From contig JBFMHC010000044.1 of the NCBI GenBank assembly GCA_040751755.1, positions 1 to 64,000 of the forward strand: DNA of 64,000 nt, read 5' to 3'. This DNA comes from PFJX01 sp040751755. Lineage in GTDB: Bacteria > Pseudomonadota > Gammaproteobacteria > Burkholderiales > Thiobacillaceae. This document shows positions 33,883 through 42,892 of this stretch, piece by piece (positions within the stretch are counted from its first letter, which is position 1; each line of letters begins with the position of its first letter). Under the pieces are notes generated by a model that made no database searches, had not been told where the DNA came from, and saw nothing but the letters and a program-made list of their open reading frames with translations. The position numbers and the translations under genes were made by a program.

Positions 33883-36800
33883 CTAGGGTTGTGGCGGGGT
33901 GGACGGCCCGCCGGTGTGTCCGCGTATCGTCCTGATCGAGTTGAACAGGTGCGCCAGCGCCTTGCCCTCCGCCGCCGTCACCTCCACCGCGCCCGGCGCG
34001 CGGACGCAGGCGCCGGCGTCGAGGTTGAGGACCGGGATCTGCCGCAGCAGCAGGTCCATGGCCTGGCGCGCCAGGCCCATGCGGCGCAGATGGTCCTGGA
34101 TGCGGAAGAACACCAGGCTGTCCCCCGTCAGCAGGGCGAAGCCGAAGTGGAAGCGCAGCAGTTCCGCGGGCCGTGCGTCGGCCTGCGCGGCGGGGTAGGT
34201 GATGACCATCTCGAAGCGCGCGACGCGGTGGCGCACCCGTGCCGCGTCCGCCCGGGCGGTGGCCACCAGGGTCTCGGCAAGGCCGCGCTCGACGAAGTTG
34301 AGGGCCGCCAGCGCCGCTTCGTCCAGATCCTGCACGCGCACGTCCATCTCGCCCAGGCCGAGGTCGAGGCGGCGGCCGCAGAAGCGCTGGAAACGCTCGC
34401 TCAGGGTGGCGGCGGTGATCGCGTAGGTGGCGCGGAACATGGGCGACCACGACCAGTGGCGGAACAGGTTCATCCAGCCGCGGCTGTCCGGGTGGTCGTA
34501 CTGCTCCTCCAGCTCCAGGTCGCGGTAGACCCGCTCCATGAGCTGGGCGATCTCGCGGCACAGGTAGAAGCCGGCGCGGCGCTCCTGCTCGCGCGGCGGC
34601 AGCTGCATGGCCGTCGCCGGCCGGCGCATCAGGTCCGGCCATTCCGGGAAGATCTCGGCGGACAGGAAGGCCAGGTCCTCGTCCTTGCGCAGGCGCTCGA
34701 ACAGGTCGTCGAGGTGCTGGTGGTGGTCGTTGGCGGCGCGTTCGTCGACGCGCAGGCGGCCCCGCCAGGCCTCCTTCATCACCGTGAAGAAGGTCTCGGG
34801 GCTGAACTCCCTGGTCTGCAGGAACCGGCGTTTCTCGGCCTCCCGTTCCGCCGCTTCCTCGAACACCGCCTGGGCGATGTGCAGGCCGAGCTGGCGGTAG
34901 CTCTCGAACTGCGCCTCGTCGAAGAACTGGTCCACCGTGCTCTGGAACGGGAAGGGCGGGTGGCGCCGCGCGTAGCTCGCCACGTCGGCGGGTTCGTTGC
35001 CGGTGAGGCCGGGGCGCAGGTAGACCAGCACGCCGGGGCGCAGGCGCGGGTCGACGCGGTCGTAGCGGATCGCGCCGACCGCCGCGTGCGCGCGCTGCCG
35101 GCCGCCGGGCGCGTCGGGGCGCAGGCCGGAGACGTCGATCTCGATGTCGACGCCGAGGTCGGCGCGGATCTTGCGGATGGCGTTGGCGAGGTCGTCGAAG
35201 TGGTAGTCGGCATCCTCGGCGGCGTCGCTGGCGACGATGTAGGGCAGGCGCCGCCGCACCAGCTCGTACAGGCCGAGGTTCTCGAAATGGCCGCCGTCGG
35301 AGAGGTTGAACCAGGCGCGCCGCGCCGAGGTGAGGCCGAACAGCTCCAGGAACAGATAGCGCACGCCGAAGTTCGGGCTGGTCATCTTCCAGGCGCGCGG
35401 CAGGTCCGGATTACCCACCCAGCGGCCCAGGCGCACGTTGAACACGGTGAGCAGGAAGGACACCGCGGGCGAGGAGTGGAAGCCCATGTTGGGGTTCACC
35501 GCCGCGCCGGAGATCGCCATGGCGGTGCCCACGCGCACCCCGCCGCCGCCCGCGAACTCGCCGGAGAGGAAGGTGTCGGTGGGGCCGTAGGTGGTGCGCC
35601 CGTCGCCGTCCGCCATGCCCGGCGGGAACGCGTAGCCGCTGCATTGCGGCGCGATGCAGAAGGCCGCGGCCTTGCGCTGCTGCCAGGCCAGCTCCTCGCC
35701 GCCGACGAGGTTGAGCGCGGTGTTGAACAGGGGGTAGGGGCGCGGCCCGAGCCGGGACACCGCCAGGTCGTCTTCCGGATCGAAGCCGGTGAAGGGGTTG
35801 GGCTTGCGCTGGCCCACGCGCGAGGCGCCCAGATAGCAGCGGGTCAGGCGGTTGCGGTAGAAGTTGTGGAAGGAGAACAGGTTGATGTCGATGCGCCAGC
35901 CGAACAGCAGGAACAGCGCCAGCAGTAGCGCCTCGGCGCCCCAGGCGTGCGCGCAGGGCACGGACCGGTACGCCGCGGCGGCCGTCTCGCGCCAGCCGGG
36001 GGGGCGCCGTCCGCCGTCTGGCTGCCCGCGCCGGCAAGGGTGTAGCGCCGGCCGTCCGCCGCCAGGTCCAGGGTGAAGCTGGCGTGCAGGGGCGCGGCCT
36101 GCGTGGCGGTCGCGGCGGGCGGCGCGCGCTCAAGGCCCTTCTGCAGGCCCAGGCTGAGGAGGCCGAGCAGGCCGATGAGGAATACCCAGGGCACCAGGCG
36201 CAACGCCGCCTCGCGCATGCCCCCGGCCCCGGCCTTGCCGCTGCTGGAGCCCTTGCCGGCGAGCACGCCCCAGACGGTGGCGGACAGCCAGGCGAGGCCG
36301 CCGCCGGCCGCCCAATCGCCCAGCGCGTCGAGGGCGACGGGGCCGAACAGGGCGATGCCGGACAGCGCGCCCCAGGCGAGGGCGAGGGCGAGCAGCCAGC
36401 CGCCCAGGCGCGCCCACCATTCCCGCTGCATGTCGGAAAAGCGCCGCCGCGCCAGGCCGATGTGCAGGGTCACCGGCAGCAGGTAGGCGAGCAGGACCAG
36501 CGGCGGCCCCGCGGTCGCCAGCTCGTTGGCGCTCGGCGCGGCGTCGTGCGCCAGCACCGCCAGGCCGTGGAACACCGCGCCGGCGAGCAGGCTCGCGCCG
36601 AGCGCGGACAGCCCCGTGACCAGCGCCGGTCTGGTAGCGAGGCGGCGCGTCCTCGCCAGTTCGGCCAGCCCGAGCAGCAGCCAGGGCAGCAGGTAGGCGA
36701 GGGCGAGGGTCAGGCTGCCGGCGAGCGCCTTGGGCAGGAGGCCGCCGAACAGGGGCAGCCGGTCGGCGATGCCGGCGGCCCAGTCCAGATAGCCGGGCGA

Positions 36801-37505
36801 GGCGATGCCCACGCTCATGAAGTAGGCGGAGACCAGTACCGGCAGCACCACCAGCGCGAGCACGCCGATCTGCCGGTCGCGGCGCGGCGCGGCGGCGCCG
36901 GTGGCGGCCGGCTGGTGCACGCGCCGCAGCAGGTGGACGATGGCGGCGACGGCGGCGAGCAGGGGCAGGATCGCCCACAGCGGCAGCCAGTCGCTCGCGT
37001 GCGCCGCCGGCATGCCCGCGGCGAGCAGGCGCGGCAGGAGCAGCACGGCGCCGAGGCAGGCGAGGATGACGATGAGGTTGAGCAGCAGGTTGCGCAGGTA
37101 GGTGGCGACCAGGGTCAGGGTGTCGCCGGACAGGCCGGTCTTCGGTGTCAGGTAGTTGCTGAAACGGCGCAGCCAGGTGATGGAGGGGTGTTCGCCGGCG
37201 CCGTTGGCCTGGCCTTGCCCCTGCGGGGCGAGCAGCCTTTCCGCCTGCGCCGGATCGTTGCCGGCCTGGCGCTTGAGGAAGGCCATGTACCAGGCGCCGA
37301 TGTAGCCGCCGCCGGACACCGTGGAGAGGTAGTCGACGTGCTTGAGCAGGCCGCGCCGCGCCATGCCCTGGAGGACGCCGAGGTTGAAGGTGGCGCTGCG
37401 GATGCCGCCGCCGGAAAAGGCCAGGTCGATGCCGGCCTCGGCACGGCCTTCCCCTTCATCGCCCTGGAACGGCGGTTCCTCCGCGTAGACCTGCCTGAAG
37501 TCCAT
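33883..37505 (-). pseudogene. Multi-pass patatin-like phospholipase, interrupted by a one-base frameshift
   Basis: About 1207 residues if repaired. The N-terminal half (start at 37505) has the oxyanion loop SGGGIRSATFNLGVLQG, nucleophile Ser64 in STVSGGGYIG, and about ten membrane helices. The second half carries the catalytic Asp in NLSDGGHFENLG. The two lie in different frames. The break is in a run of seven C (minus strand, 35998-36004); adding one C restores GAPPGWRETAAAAYRSVPCAH without a gap. So this is a sequencing error, a recent mutation or a phase-variable switch. Patatins cleave membrane phospholipids; the serine/aspartate dyad is intact on the two pieces. Spacing to neighbours is 10 and 12 bases. 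Confidence 0.85.
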
Positions 37506-37515
37506 CGCCTCGGCC

Positions 37516-38199
37516 TCAGCCCGGCGCCGGCAGGCTGCACTGCCGCGCCAGCCCGGACTGCTTCGCCAGCTTGTCGCACTGTTCGCGCAGGTGTTCCTCC
37601 ACCCGCTGCCGCACCAGCGGGCGCTTGTCCGCCTGCGTCGCGGCCTGCATGAAGTGGGTGCAGGTGAGGCCGTAGGCCTGTGCGTAGAGCTTGTCCTCGA
37701 AGTAGTTGCCGAGCAGCTTCAGGCCGTCCTCCGGGTCCGGCTTGAGCACGAAGCCCTTCTGCACCTTGAGCACCGGCTCGATCGCCGAATGGGCGGTGTG
37801 CAGCAGGGCGAGGATCAGGTCGGCGCGGTACAGCTCGAACTGGTTCGGGTCGCGCGGCACGTCGACGCGCGCCTGGCGGATCACGCCCAGGGCGTGTTCC
37901 ACGCGCGTCAGCAGCATCGCCGCGTCCGCCTGCTTGTCGCCGGAGAAGTCCTCGATGCGCGCCGTGCCGTAGCGGGTGAGGATGGCCAGCAGCCACTCCG
38001 CGCGCAGCAGGCGGATCTCGCGTTGCTCGGCGGTCTCCAGCTTGGCGTCCGCGGGGATCGGACAGCGGCCGTCGAGCAGGCGGGTGAAGCGGTCCGCCAG
38101 GCTGGTGGCGGCCGGCGTGTCGGGCAGGGCATTCAGGCCGCTGCAGCCGGCGAGGAGGATGGCGCCCAGCAGGGCGGCCAGGGTGCGGGTGAGGGTCAT
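37516..38199 (-). CDS. Lipoprotein of the hydrolase/KAP operon, unrecognised
   Basis: 227 residues with a signal peptide and lipobox LAGC. The mature protein is mostly helical with several Cys (GRCPIPADAKLETAEQREIR; LTCTHFM; EQCDKLAKQ; RQCSLPAPG). I do not recognise a family. AGGAG is 6 bases before the ATG. The next gene starts ten bases after its stop. It is probably an outer-membrane- or inner-membrane-anchored subunit; a role as immunity or adaptor for the neighbouring lytic enzymes is speculation. Confidence 0.75.
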   Translation of the reverse strand: MTLTRTLAALLGAILLAGCSGLNALPDTPAATSLADRFTRLLDGRCPIPADAKLETAEQREIRLLRAEWLLAILTRYGTARIEDFSGDKQADAAMLLTRVEHALGVIRQARVDVPRDPNQFELYRADLILALLHTAHSAIEPVLKVQKGFVLKPDPEDGLKLLGNYFEDKLYAQAYGLTCTHFMQAATQADKRPLVRQRVEEHLREQCDKLAKQSGLARQCSLPAPG

Positions 38200-38219
38200 G
38201 GCGGGCTCCTGGGCGCGGT

Positions 38220-40220
38220 TCAGTCGTAGGCGAGGTCGCGGGCGTTGAACGGGCGCGCCGGCTGCGCGCCGAGGATGCGGTGGAGCACCGAGTTCATGGT
38301 CGCGACGTCGTTGTCGAAGCCGCCGTGGCTGCGGCTCTGGCTGGAGGCCCTGGCCTGTTCCGGCGCCTCGCGGCCGGCCCCGGCGATCACCAGGTAGGGC
38401 AGGCCCGCGGCGTCCGCGCCCTGGTAGGCGGCGTGCATGGCCTTGTCGCGCGCGAGGAAGCGCTGCATGCCGAGGATGGCGGTGCCGCGCTTCCGCTCGC
38501 AGGCGTTGGAGACCAGGTACAGCAGGGACTTGCCGTACACCAGCTGGCCGCCCACGGTGTCGCCCAGCTCATCGGCGTCGGCGAGCAGGTAGAGCACGGG
38601 CAGGGGGCAGCGCCCGGCGCTGGCGTGCGCGAACACCTTTTCGCGGAACACGTCGAGCTCCACCGCCGGGGCGAGGAACTGCACGCTCCTGAGCGGCAAC
38701 TTCAGTTCAAGGATGTGGCGCAGCATGTGGGCGAAGAAGATGCTGCCGGCGGAGTGGGCCACCACGTGCAGCTCCCAGTTCTGCGCCGCGCGCCTGCCAC
38801 CGCCCTTGCCCGCGTCGAGGATGTTTCTGGCCAGCAGCTGCATGGCGCCCTGCTGCCGGTGGTGTTCCGAGGCGAGGCGGGCGTTCTCCTTCATCTCGCC
38901 CCAGATGCCGCGCAGCGGCCCCGCCAGGCTGCGCTCGATCATCCAGTCGCGCCCCTCGCCGACGCTGTCGATGAGGCTGCGCCCGGAGAGCTTGTCGGCG
39001 TTGGTGAACCAGTCGCCGAAATAGCTGGTGAGCGATTCCATGAAGCCGGTCTCCCACATCACGTGCAGGGGGTAGATCTCATTCGCCAGGCAGGGCCCGC
39101 GCATCGCCGCGATGCGCTTGGCGGCGGCCTTCTCGCGGTTGAGGCCGCCGTGCAGGTAGAGCATGACGCGGCGCTTGCCCCAGCCTGCCGTGGCCTTGGG
39201 GATGTCCTCGGTGACCAGGCGCTGCAGGTCCTCGGGGGTGGTCCAGTAGTCGCCGTTGCTGGACAGCTCGCCGTTGTTGCCCACGTCGATGACGTAGGGG
39301 CGCAGGCCGTCCAGGGTGAGGGCGGGCAGGGCGCGCGCGGCACCTTCCGAGACGGTGGCGTTGGTCTTCTCCTCCGCCGCCCACACGTCCACGCTCACCG
39401 GCACGCCCAGCTGCGCCACCCACACGTCGGTGGCGTGCAGCATGTAGTCCTCGTAGGGCAGCAGGGCGAAGCCCTTGGCGCCCCAGGCGGTGCCCCAGGA
39501 GTTCTGGATGATGAAGCCCTGCTCGGTGTAGCCGACGATGGCCACGGCATGGCCGCTGTCGGCGCGGCCCTGGCGCGTGATCACGGGCAGTTTCAGGGCC
39601 TTTTTCCCCTGGCCGACCGTGACCGTGCGCGGGCCGGGCGCCATCCAGCCGTCGTGCACCATCAGGGTGGCGTAGAGGATGCCCACCTCGGCGAGGGCGG
39701 CGTGCATGTCGCGCACCTGGCGGTGGTTGACGCGGTAGTAGGCGCCGCCGGGGCACTGCATGGCGTCGCGCACCACCGCCTGGGTCATGTGCCGCGTGCC
39801 GTGCTGCGCGTCGCCCCACAGCGCGCGCTGCGCCACGCCGTGCCGGACCCAGCCCTTCATGGCGCCACGCGCCGAGGAGCCTTCGTACCACTCGCCCGGC
39901 CACTCGTCGTAGCGCCGCGCCATCTCGTACAGCATGCGCGGGCTGGCGCGCCGCTCCCGGCCCTGGCTGGCGAGCAGGAAGTTGGCCACCGCCGCGAGGG
40001 CGAAGCCGGTGCACGCGCCCTCCGTGCCCTGGTCGAGGATCTCCGGCACGCGCTGGCAGTTCACCAGCACCGGCGGCACCGGCGCGAGCGTGGGCTGGTA
40101 GACCCAGTCGCGGATGTCGATGCGGTCCGGCACGGCGTTGAGGCTGGCCTTGCGGCTGGCCCAGGTGCGGTGGCCGGTGTTGCTGGATGCGGTCTTGCCC
40201 TGACCCGATGTGCGGCCCAT
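38220..40220 (-). CDS. Papain-like (C1) protease fused to a serine-hydrolase domain
   Basis: 666 residues, no signal peptide. N-terminal C1 peptidase: Gln64 and Cys70 in ILDQGTEGACTGFALAA, His224 in DSGHAVAIVGYTEQG and Asn240 in FIIQNSWGTAWGAKGF, so the catalytic set is complete. C-terminal alpha/beta-hydrolase-like domain: oxyanion HGGL (357-360, in LYLHGGLNRE) and Ser490 in HVVAHSAGSIFF, the GxSxG variant AHSAG. AGGAGG precedes the ATG. First gene of the five-gene operon. The second domain could be a lipase or esterase. Targets unknown. Confidence 0.88.
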   Translation of the reverse strand: MGRTSGQGKTASSNTGHRTWASRKASLNAVPDRIDIRDWVYQPTLAPVPPVLVNCQRVPEILDQGTEGACTGFALAAVANFLLASQGRERRASPRMLYEMARRYDEWPGEWYEGSSARGAMKGWVRHGVAQRALWGDAQHGTRHMTQAVVRDAMQCPGGAYYRVNHRQVRDMHAALAEVGILYATLMVHDGWMAPGPRTVTVGQGKKALKLPVITRQGRADSGHAVAIVGYTEQGFIIQNSWGTAWGAKGFALLPYEDYMLHATDVWVAQLGVPVSVDVWAAEEKTNATVSEGAARALPALTLDGLRPYVIDVGNNGELSSNGDYWTTPEDLQRLVTEDIPKATAGWGKRRVMLYLHGGLNREKAAAKRIAAMRGPCLANEIYPLHVMWETGFMESLTSYFGDWFTNADKLSGRSLIDSVGEGRDWMIERSLAGPLRGIWGEMKENARLASEHHRQQGAMQLLARNILDAGKGGGRRAAQNWELHVVAHSAGSIFFAHMLRHILELKLPLRSVQFLAPAVELDVFREKVFAHASAGRCPLPVLYLLADADELGDTVGGQLVYGKSLLYLVSNACERKRGTAILGMQRFLARDKAMHAAYQGADAAGLPYLVIAGAGREAPEQARASSQSRSHGGFDNDVATMNSVLHRILGAQPARPFNARDLAYD

Positions 40221-40440
40221 GTGATGCCCTCCTGTGTGCCTTGCGGCTTGTTATTCGGGGCATCCTCCGCAAACGCCGTGCCATGCCGTGTCGCGACGGG
40301 GACGGCGTGTTTTCAGGGGCTTAGCGTGAGGGGGTATGAAATCGGCGGGTCGGCGGCGACCCGGAACGGGTATGGCGCTCGCCTGGGCGGGTCATGTGTG
40401 ACCCGAGGGCGGGGGGCGCGCGACGCGGCCCCCCCGCGGT

Positions 40441-40824
40441 TCAGAGGACCTTGACCTCGACCCTGCGCGGCTGCGCGTGCTCGGCTTTGGGGATGCGCAG
40501 CTTCAGCACGCCGTGGCTGAACTCCGCGCCGACCTTGCCGCTGTCGAGCTCCTTGGACAGCGTGAAGACGCGGCGGTAGCGCGCCAGGCCGACCTCGGCG
40601 TGCGTGGGTTCCATGCCCGCGGGCAGGTCGAGGTCGATCTCGCCCTCGATGGTCAGGGTGTCGGCCTCCACGTGCAGGTGCAGCTTCTCCTTCGGCACCC
40701 CGGGCAGGTCGGCGTAGAGGGTGATGCCGTTGGCGTCTTCCACCACGTCCACGGGCGGCATCAGGGTGGCCTCGCGCGGCAGGGATTCGCCGGGTCGGGC
40801 CTCGTTCATTCGGGTATCGCTCAT
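40441..40824 (-). CDS. Small heat-shock protein Hsp20
   Basis: 127 residues with an alpha-crystallin domain: MPPVDVVEDANGITLYADLPGV, LTIEGEIDLDLP, YRRVFTLSKELD, and the ELKLRIPK-type C-terminal strand (GVLKLRIPKAEHAQPRRVEV). ATP-independent chaperone holding unfolded proteins. The upstream Hsp20 gene ends 10 bases before its start, so they form an operon. Confidence 0.95.
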   Translation of the reverse strand: MSDTRMNEARPGESLPREATLMPPVDVVEDANGITLYADLPGVPKEKLHLHVEADTLTIEGEIDLDLPAGMEPTHAEVGLARYRRVFTLSKELDSGKVGAEFSHGVLKLRIPKAEHAQPRRVEVKVL

Positions 40825-40834
40825 CTCGCTCTCC

Positions 40835-41266
40835 TCACTGGATCTCGATGCGGCGCGGTTGCGCCGCGGCCTGGCGGGCGATGCTGATGTGCAGCACGCC
40901 GTCTCGGTAGCGCGCCTCCACGGCGTTGGCGTCGATGTCGTCGGGCAGGGTGACGACGCGGCGGAAGCGTCCGGCGAAGCGCTCGTCGATGTGCACTGCC
41001 GCCTTCTCCGGGGCCTCGACGGGCTTGCGCTCGCCGGCGATGGTGAGCACGCCCTTCTCCAGTTGCACGTCGAGGCTGGCCGGGTCGACGCCCGGGGCGA
41101 AGGCGTAGATCTCCACCGAACGGGCGGTGCCGCCCACGTTCATGGCCGGGAAGCCGCGCGTCAGGCCGCGGATGTTGGGTGAGAAATCGGTGGGCTGCTG
41201 CAGCTCGCGCTGCAGGCGGTCGAGTTCCGCGAACAGGTCGCGGGGGAACAGGCTGCGGTACATCAT
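40835..41266 (-). CDS. Small heat-shock protein Hsp20
   Basis: 143 residues. Alpha-crystallin domain: FPAMNVGGTARSVEIYAFAPGV, LTIAGERKPVEAPE, FRRVVTLPDDIDANAVEARY and DGVLHISIARQAAAQPRRIEI. AAGGAGG is 7 bases from the first of two ATGs. First gene of the tandem Hsp20 operon; different enough from the second copy to allow mixed oligomers. Expressed from the divergent region shared with htrA. Confidence 0.95.
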   Translation of the reverse strand: MMYRSLFPRDLFAELDRLQRELQQPTDFSPNIRGLTRGFPAMNVGGTARSVEIYAFAPGVDPASLDVQLEKGVLTIAGERKPVEAPEKAAVHIDERFAGRFRRVVTLPDDIDANAVEARYRDGVLHISIARQAAAQPRRIEIQ

Positions 41267-41304
41267 GCTTCATCCTCCTTGGGGTCGGACGTCGGATCGA
41301 CTGC

Positions 41305-41358
41305 GGGGCCGCCATCGGCCCCCTGGTCTCAATGTAGGTATGGGCGGGGCGACTTCAA
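41305..41358 (-). promoter_or_regulatory. Promoter and leader hairpin of the Hsp20 operon
   Basis: Minus strand: TTGAAG (41358-41353), 16 bases, TACATT (41336-41331) make a moderate sigma-70 promoter. A hairpin GGGGCC-GATGGC-GGCCCC (41322-41305) would lie at the very 5' end of the mRNA. No good sigma-32 pair was found. The hairpin is too far from the ribosome-binding site for a classic RNA thermometer. Confidence 0.45.
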
Positions 41359-41465
41359 TGGCTTGATGTTCGGCCCCGGCGCCCCTATCTGAGGGTGTCA
41401 TGCGGTCGGCACGTGGCCCGGCTAAGGTTCGGCACACCCGTGTTGCAAAGGTGAGGAACGAGACG

Positions 41466-42869
41466 ATGAACAAGTGGTGTCTGGGCGTCCTGCTGCTGCT
41501 GGCATTGCCCCCCGCCATCGCGCAGGATGGCGGCATCGAGAGCCTGCGCCAGACCGGCAAGGCCTTCTCCGCGGTGGCGCGCAAGGTGGCGCCGTCTGTG
41601 GCCTTCATCCAGGTGGAGCGTCAGGCGGGGGAGGGGGCGGAGTCCGCCGCGTGGTCGTCGCACGACGAGTTGTTGCGACGTTTCTTCGGAGGCGATTTCC
41701 CCGGCATCGCCCGCCGCCCCGCGCCGAAGCAGCCGCGCCACGCCATCGGCCAGGGTTCGGGTTTCGTGTTCGCGCAGGCGGGCGAGGCCAGCTACCTGCT
41801 CACCAACAACCATGTGGTCGAGGATGCCGCGCGCATCCGCGTGCGCTTCCAGGACGGGCGCGAGTTCGACGCCCACGTCCGCGGCACGGACCCGAAGTCC
41901 GACGTGGCGGTCCTGGAGGTCGCCGGGCGTGGCCTGCCGGCCCTGAAGTGGGGGGATTCCGCTCGCCTGGAGGTGGGCGAATGGGTGGTGGCGATGGGCA
42001 ACCCCTTCGGCCTCTCCAACACCCTCACCACCGGCGTGGTGAGCGCCAAGGGACGCACCAGCCTGGGGATCAACGACTACGAGGACTTCATCCAGACCGA
42101 CGCGGCGATCAACCCTGGCAACTCCGGCGGACCGCTGCTCAACCTGGACGGCGAGGTGGTGGGCATGAACACCGCCATCTTCAGCCGCAGCGGCGGCTAC
42201 ATGGGCGTGGGCTTCGCCATTCCCAGCAATCTGGCGCGCGCCATCGCCGAACAACTGCTCGCCCACGGCAAGGTGGTGCGCGGCTACATCGGCCTCGCGG
42301 TGCAGCCCATGACGCGCGAACTCGCCGACTCGCTCGGCTTGAAGGAGGCACGCGGCGTGCTGGTGAACCAGGTCAACGCCGACTCGCCCGCGGAACGGGC
42401 GGGCATCCGCCCCGGGGACGTGCTGTTGAGCTTCGACGGCAAGCCGCTGGACGACGGTGGGCATTACCGCAACCGCGCCGCCCTGGCGCGGCCGGACAGC
42501 GACGTCCGGCTCGCACTGCTGCGCGAGGGACGCGCCATGGACGTGCTGGTACGGGTGGGGCGCCTGGACGAATCGGCCGCCGAGCGCGCCGAGGCGGTCC
42601 GCGCCCTCGGCCTGTCGGTGCGCGGCCTGACGCCGGAGGAGCGGCGCCGCCTGCGGCTCGACCGGGCGGTCGTCGTCACCGCCGCGGAGCCCGGCTCGCT
42701 CGCGGCCCTGGCCGGCATCGGCAGGGGAACCTTGATCCTCGAGGTGAATCGCAGACCCGTGGGCAGCACCACCGACTTCACGGCCGCGCTCGCCGAGGCC
42801 GAGGGCAGTGCCCTGCTGCGCATCGCCGACAATGGCCGCGGCCGCTTCGTGACGCTGCGCTGGCGTTGA
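41466..42869 (+). CDS. HtrA/DegP-type periplasmic serine protease
   Basis: 467 residues with a signal peptide (LLLLALPPAIAQ). Catalytic triad H116 (TNNHVVED), D146 (KSDVAVLEV), S220 (NPGNSGGPLLN). Two PDZ domains follow (about 260-350, RGYIGLAVQPM...; and about 380-465). It degrades or refolds damaged periplasmic proteins. It is divergent from the Hsp20 operon and 23 bases upstream of a second HtrA-type gene. Gene names in this family vary (degP/mucD), so none is assigned. Confidence 0.93.
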   Translation: MNKWCLGVLLLLALPPAIAQDGGIESLRQTGKAFSAVARKVAPSVAFIQVERQAGEGAESAAWSSHDELLRRFFGGDFPGIARRPAPKQPRHAIGQGSGFVFAQAGEASYLLTNNHVVEDAARIRVRFQDGREFDAHVRGTDPKSDVAVLEVAGRGLPALKWGDSARLEVGEWVVAMGNPFGLSNTLTTGVVSAKGRTSLGINDYEDFIQTDAAINPGNSGGPLLNLDGEVVGMNTAIFSRSGGYMGVGFAIPSNLARAIAEQLLAHGKVVRGYIGLAVQPMTRELADSLGLKEARGVLVNQVNADSPAERAGIRPGDVLLSFDGKPLDDGGHYRNRAALARPDSDVRLALLREGRAMDVLVRVGRLDESAAERAEAVRALGLSVRGLTPEERRRLRLDRAVVVTAAEPGSLAALAGIGRGTLILEVNRRPVGSTTDFTAALAEAEGSALLRIADNGRGRFVTLRWR

Positions 42870-42892
42870 CCCCACCCGACTGAAGGACGCCC

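Noticed and set aside
32818..35928. 1036-codon plus-strand open frame
   Set aside because: Antisense to the GH19 and patatin genes, which have catalytic motifs; composition is that of a reverse-complement shadow.
38280..40454. 724-codon plus-strand frame opposite the protease/hydrolase
   Set aside because: No motif, and the minus-strand product has two intact active sites.
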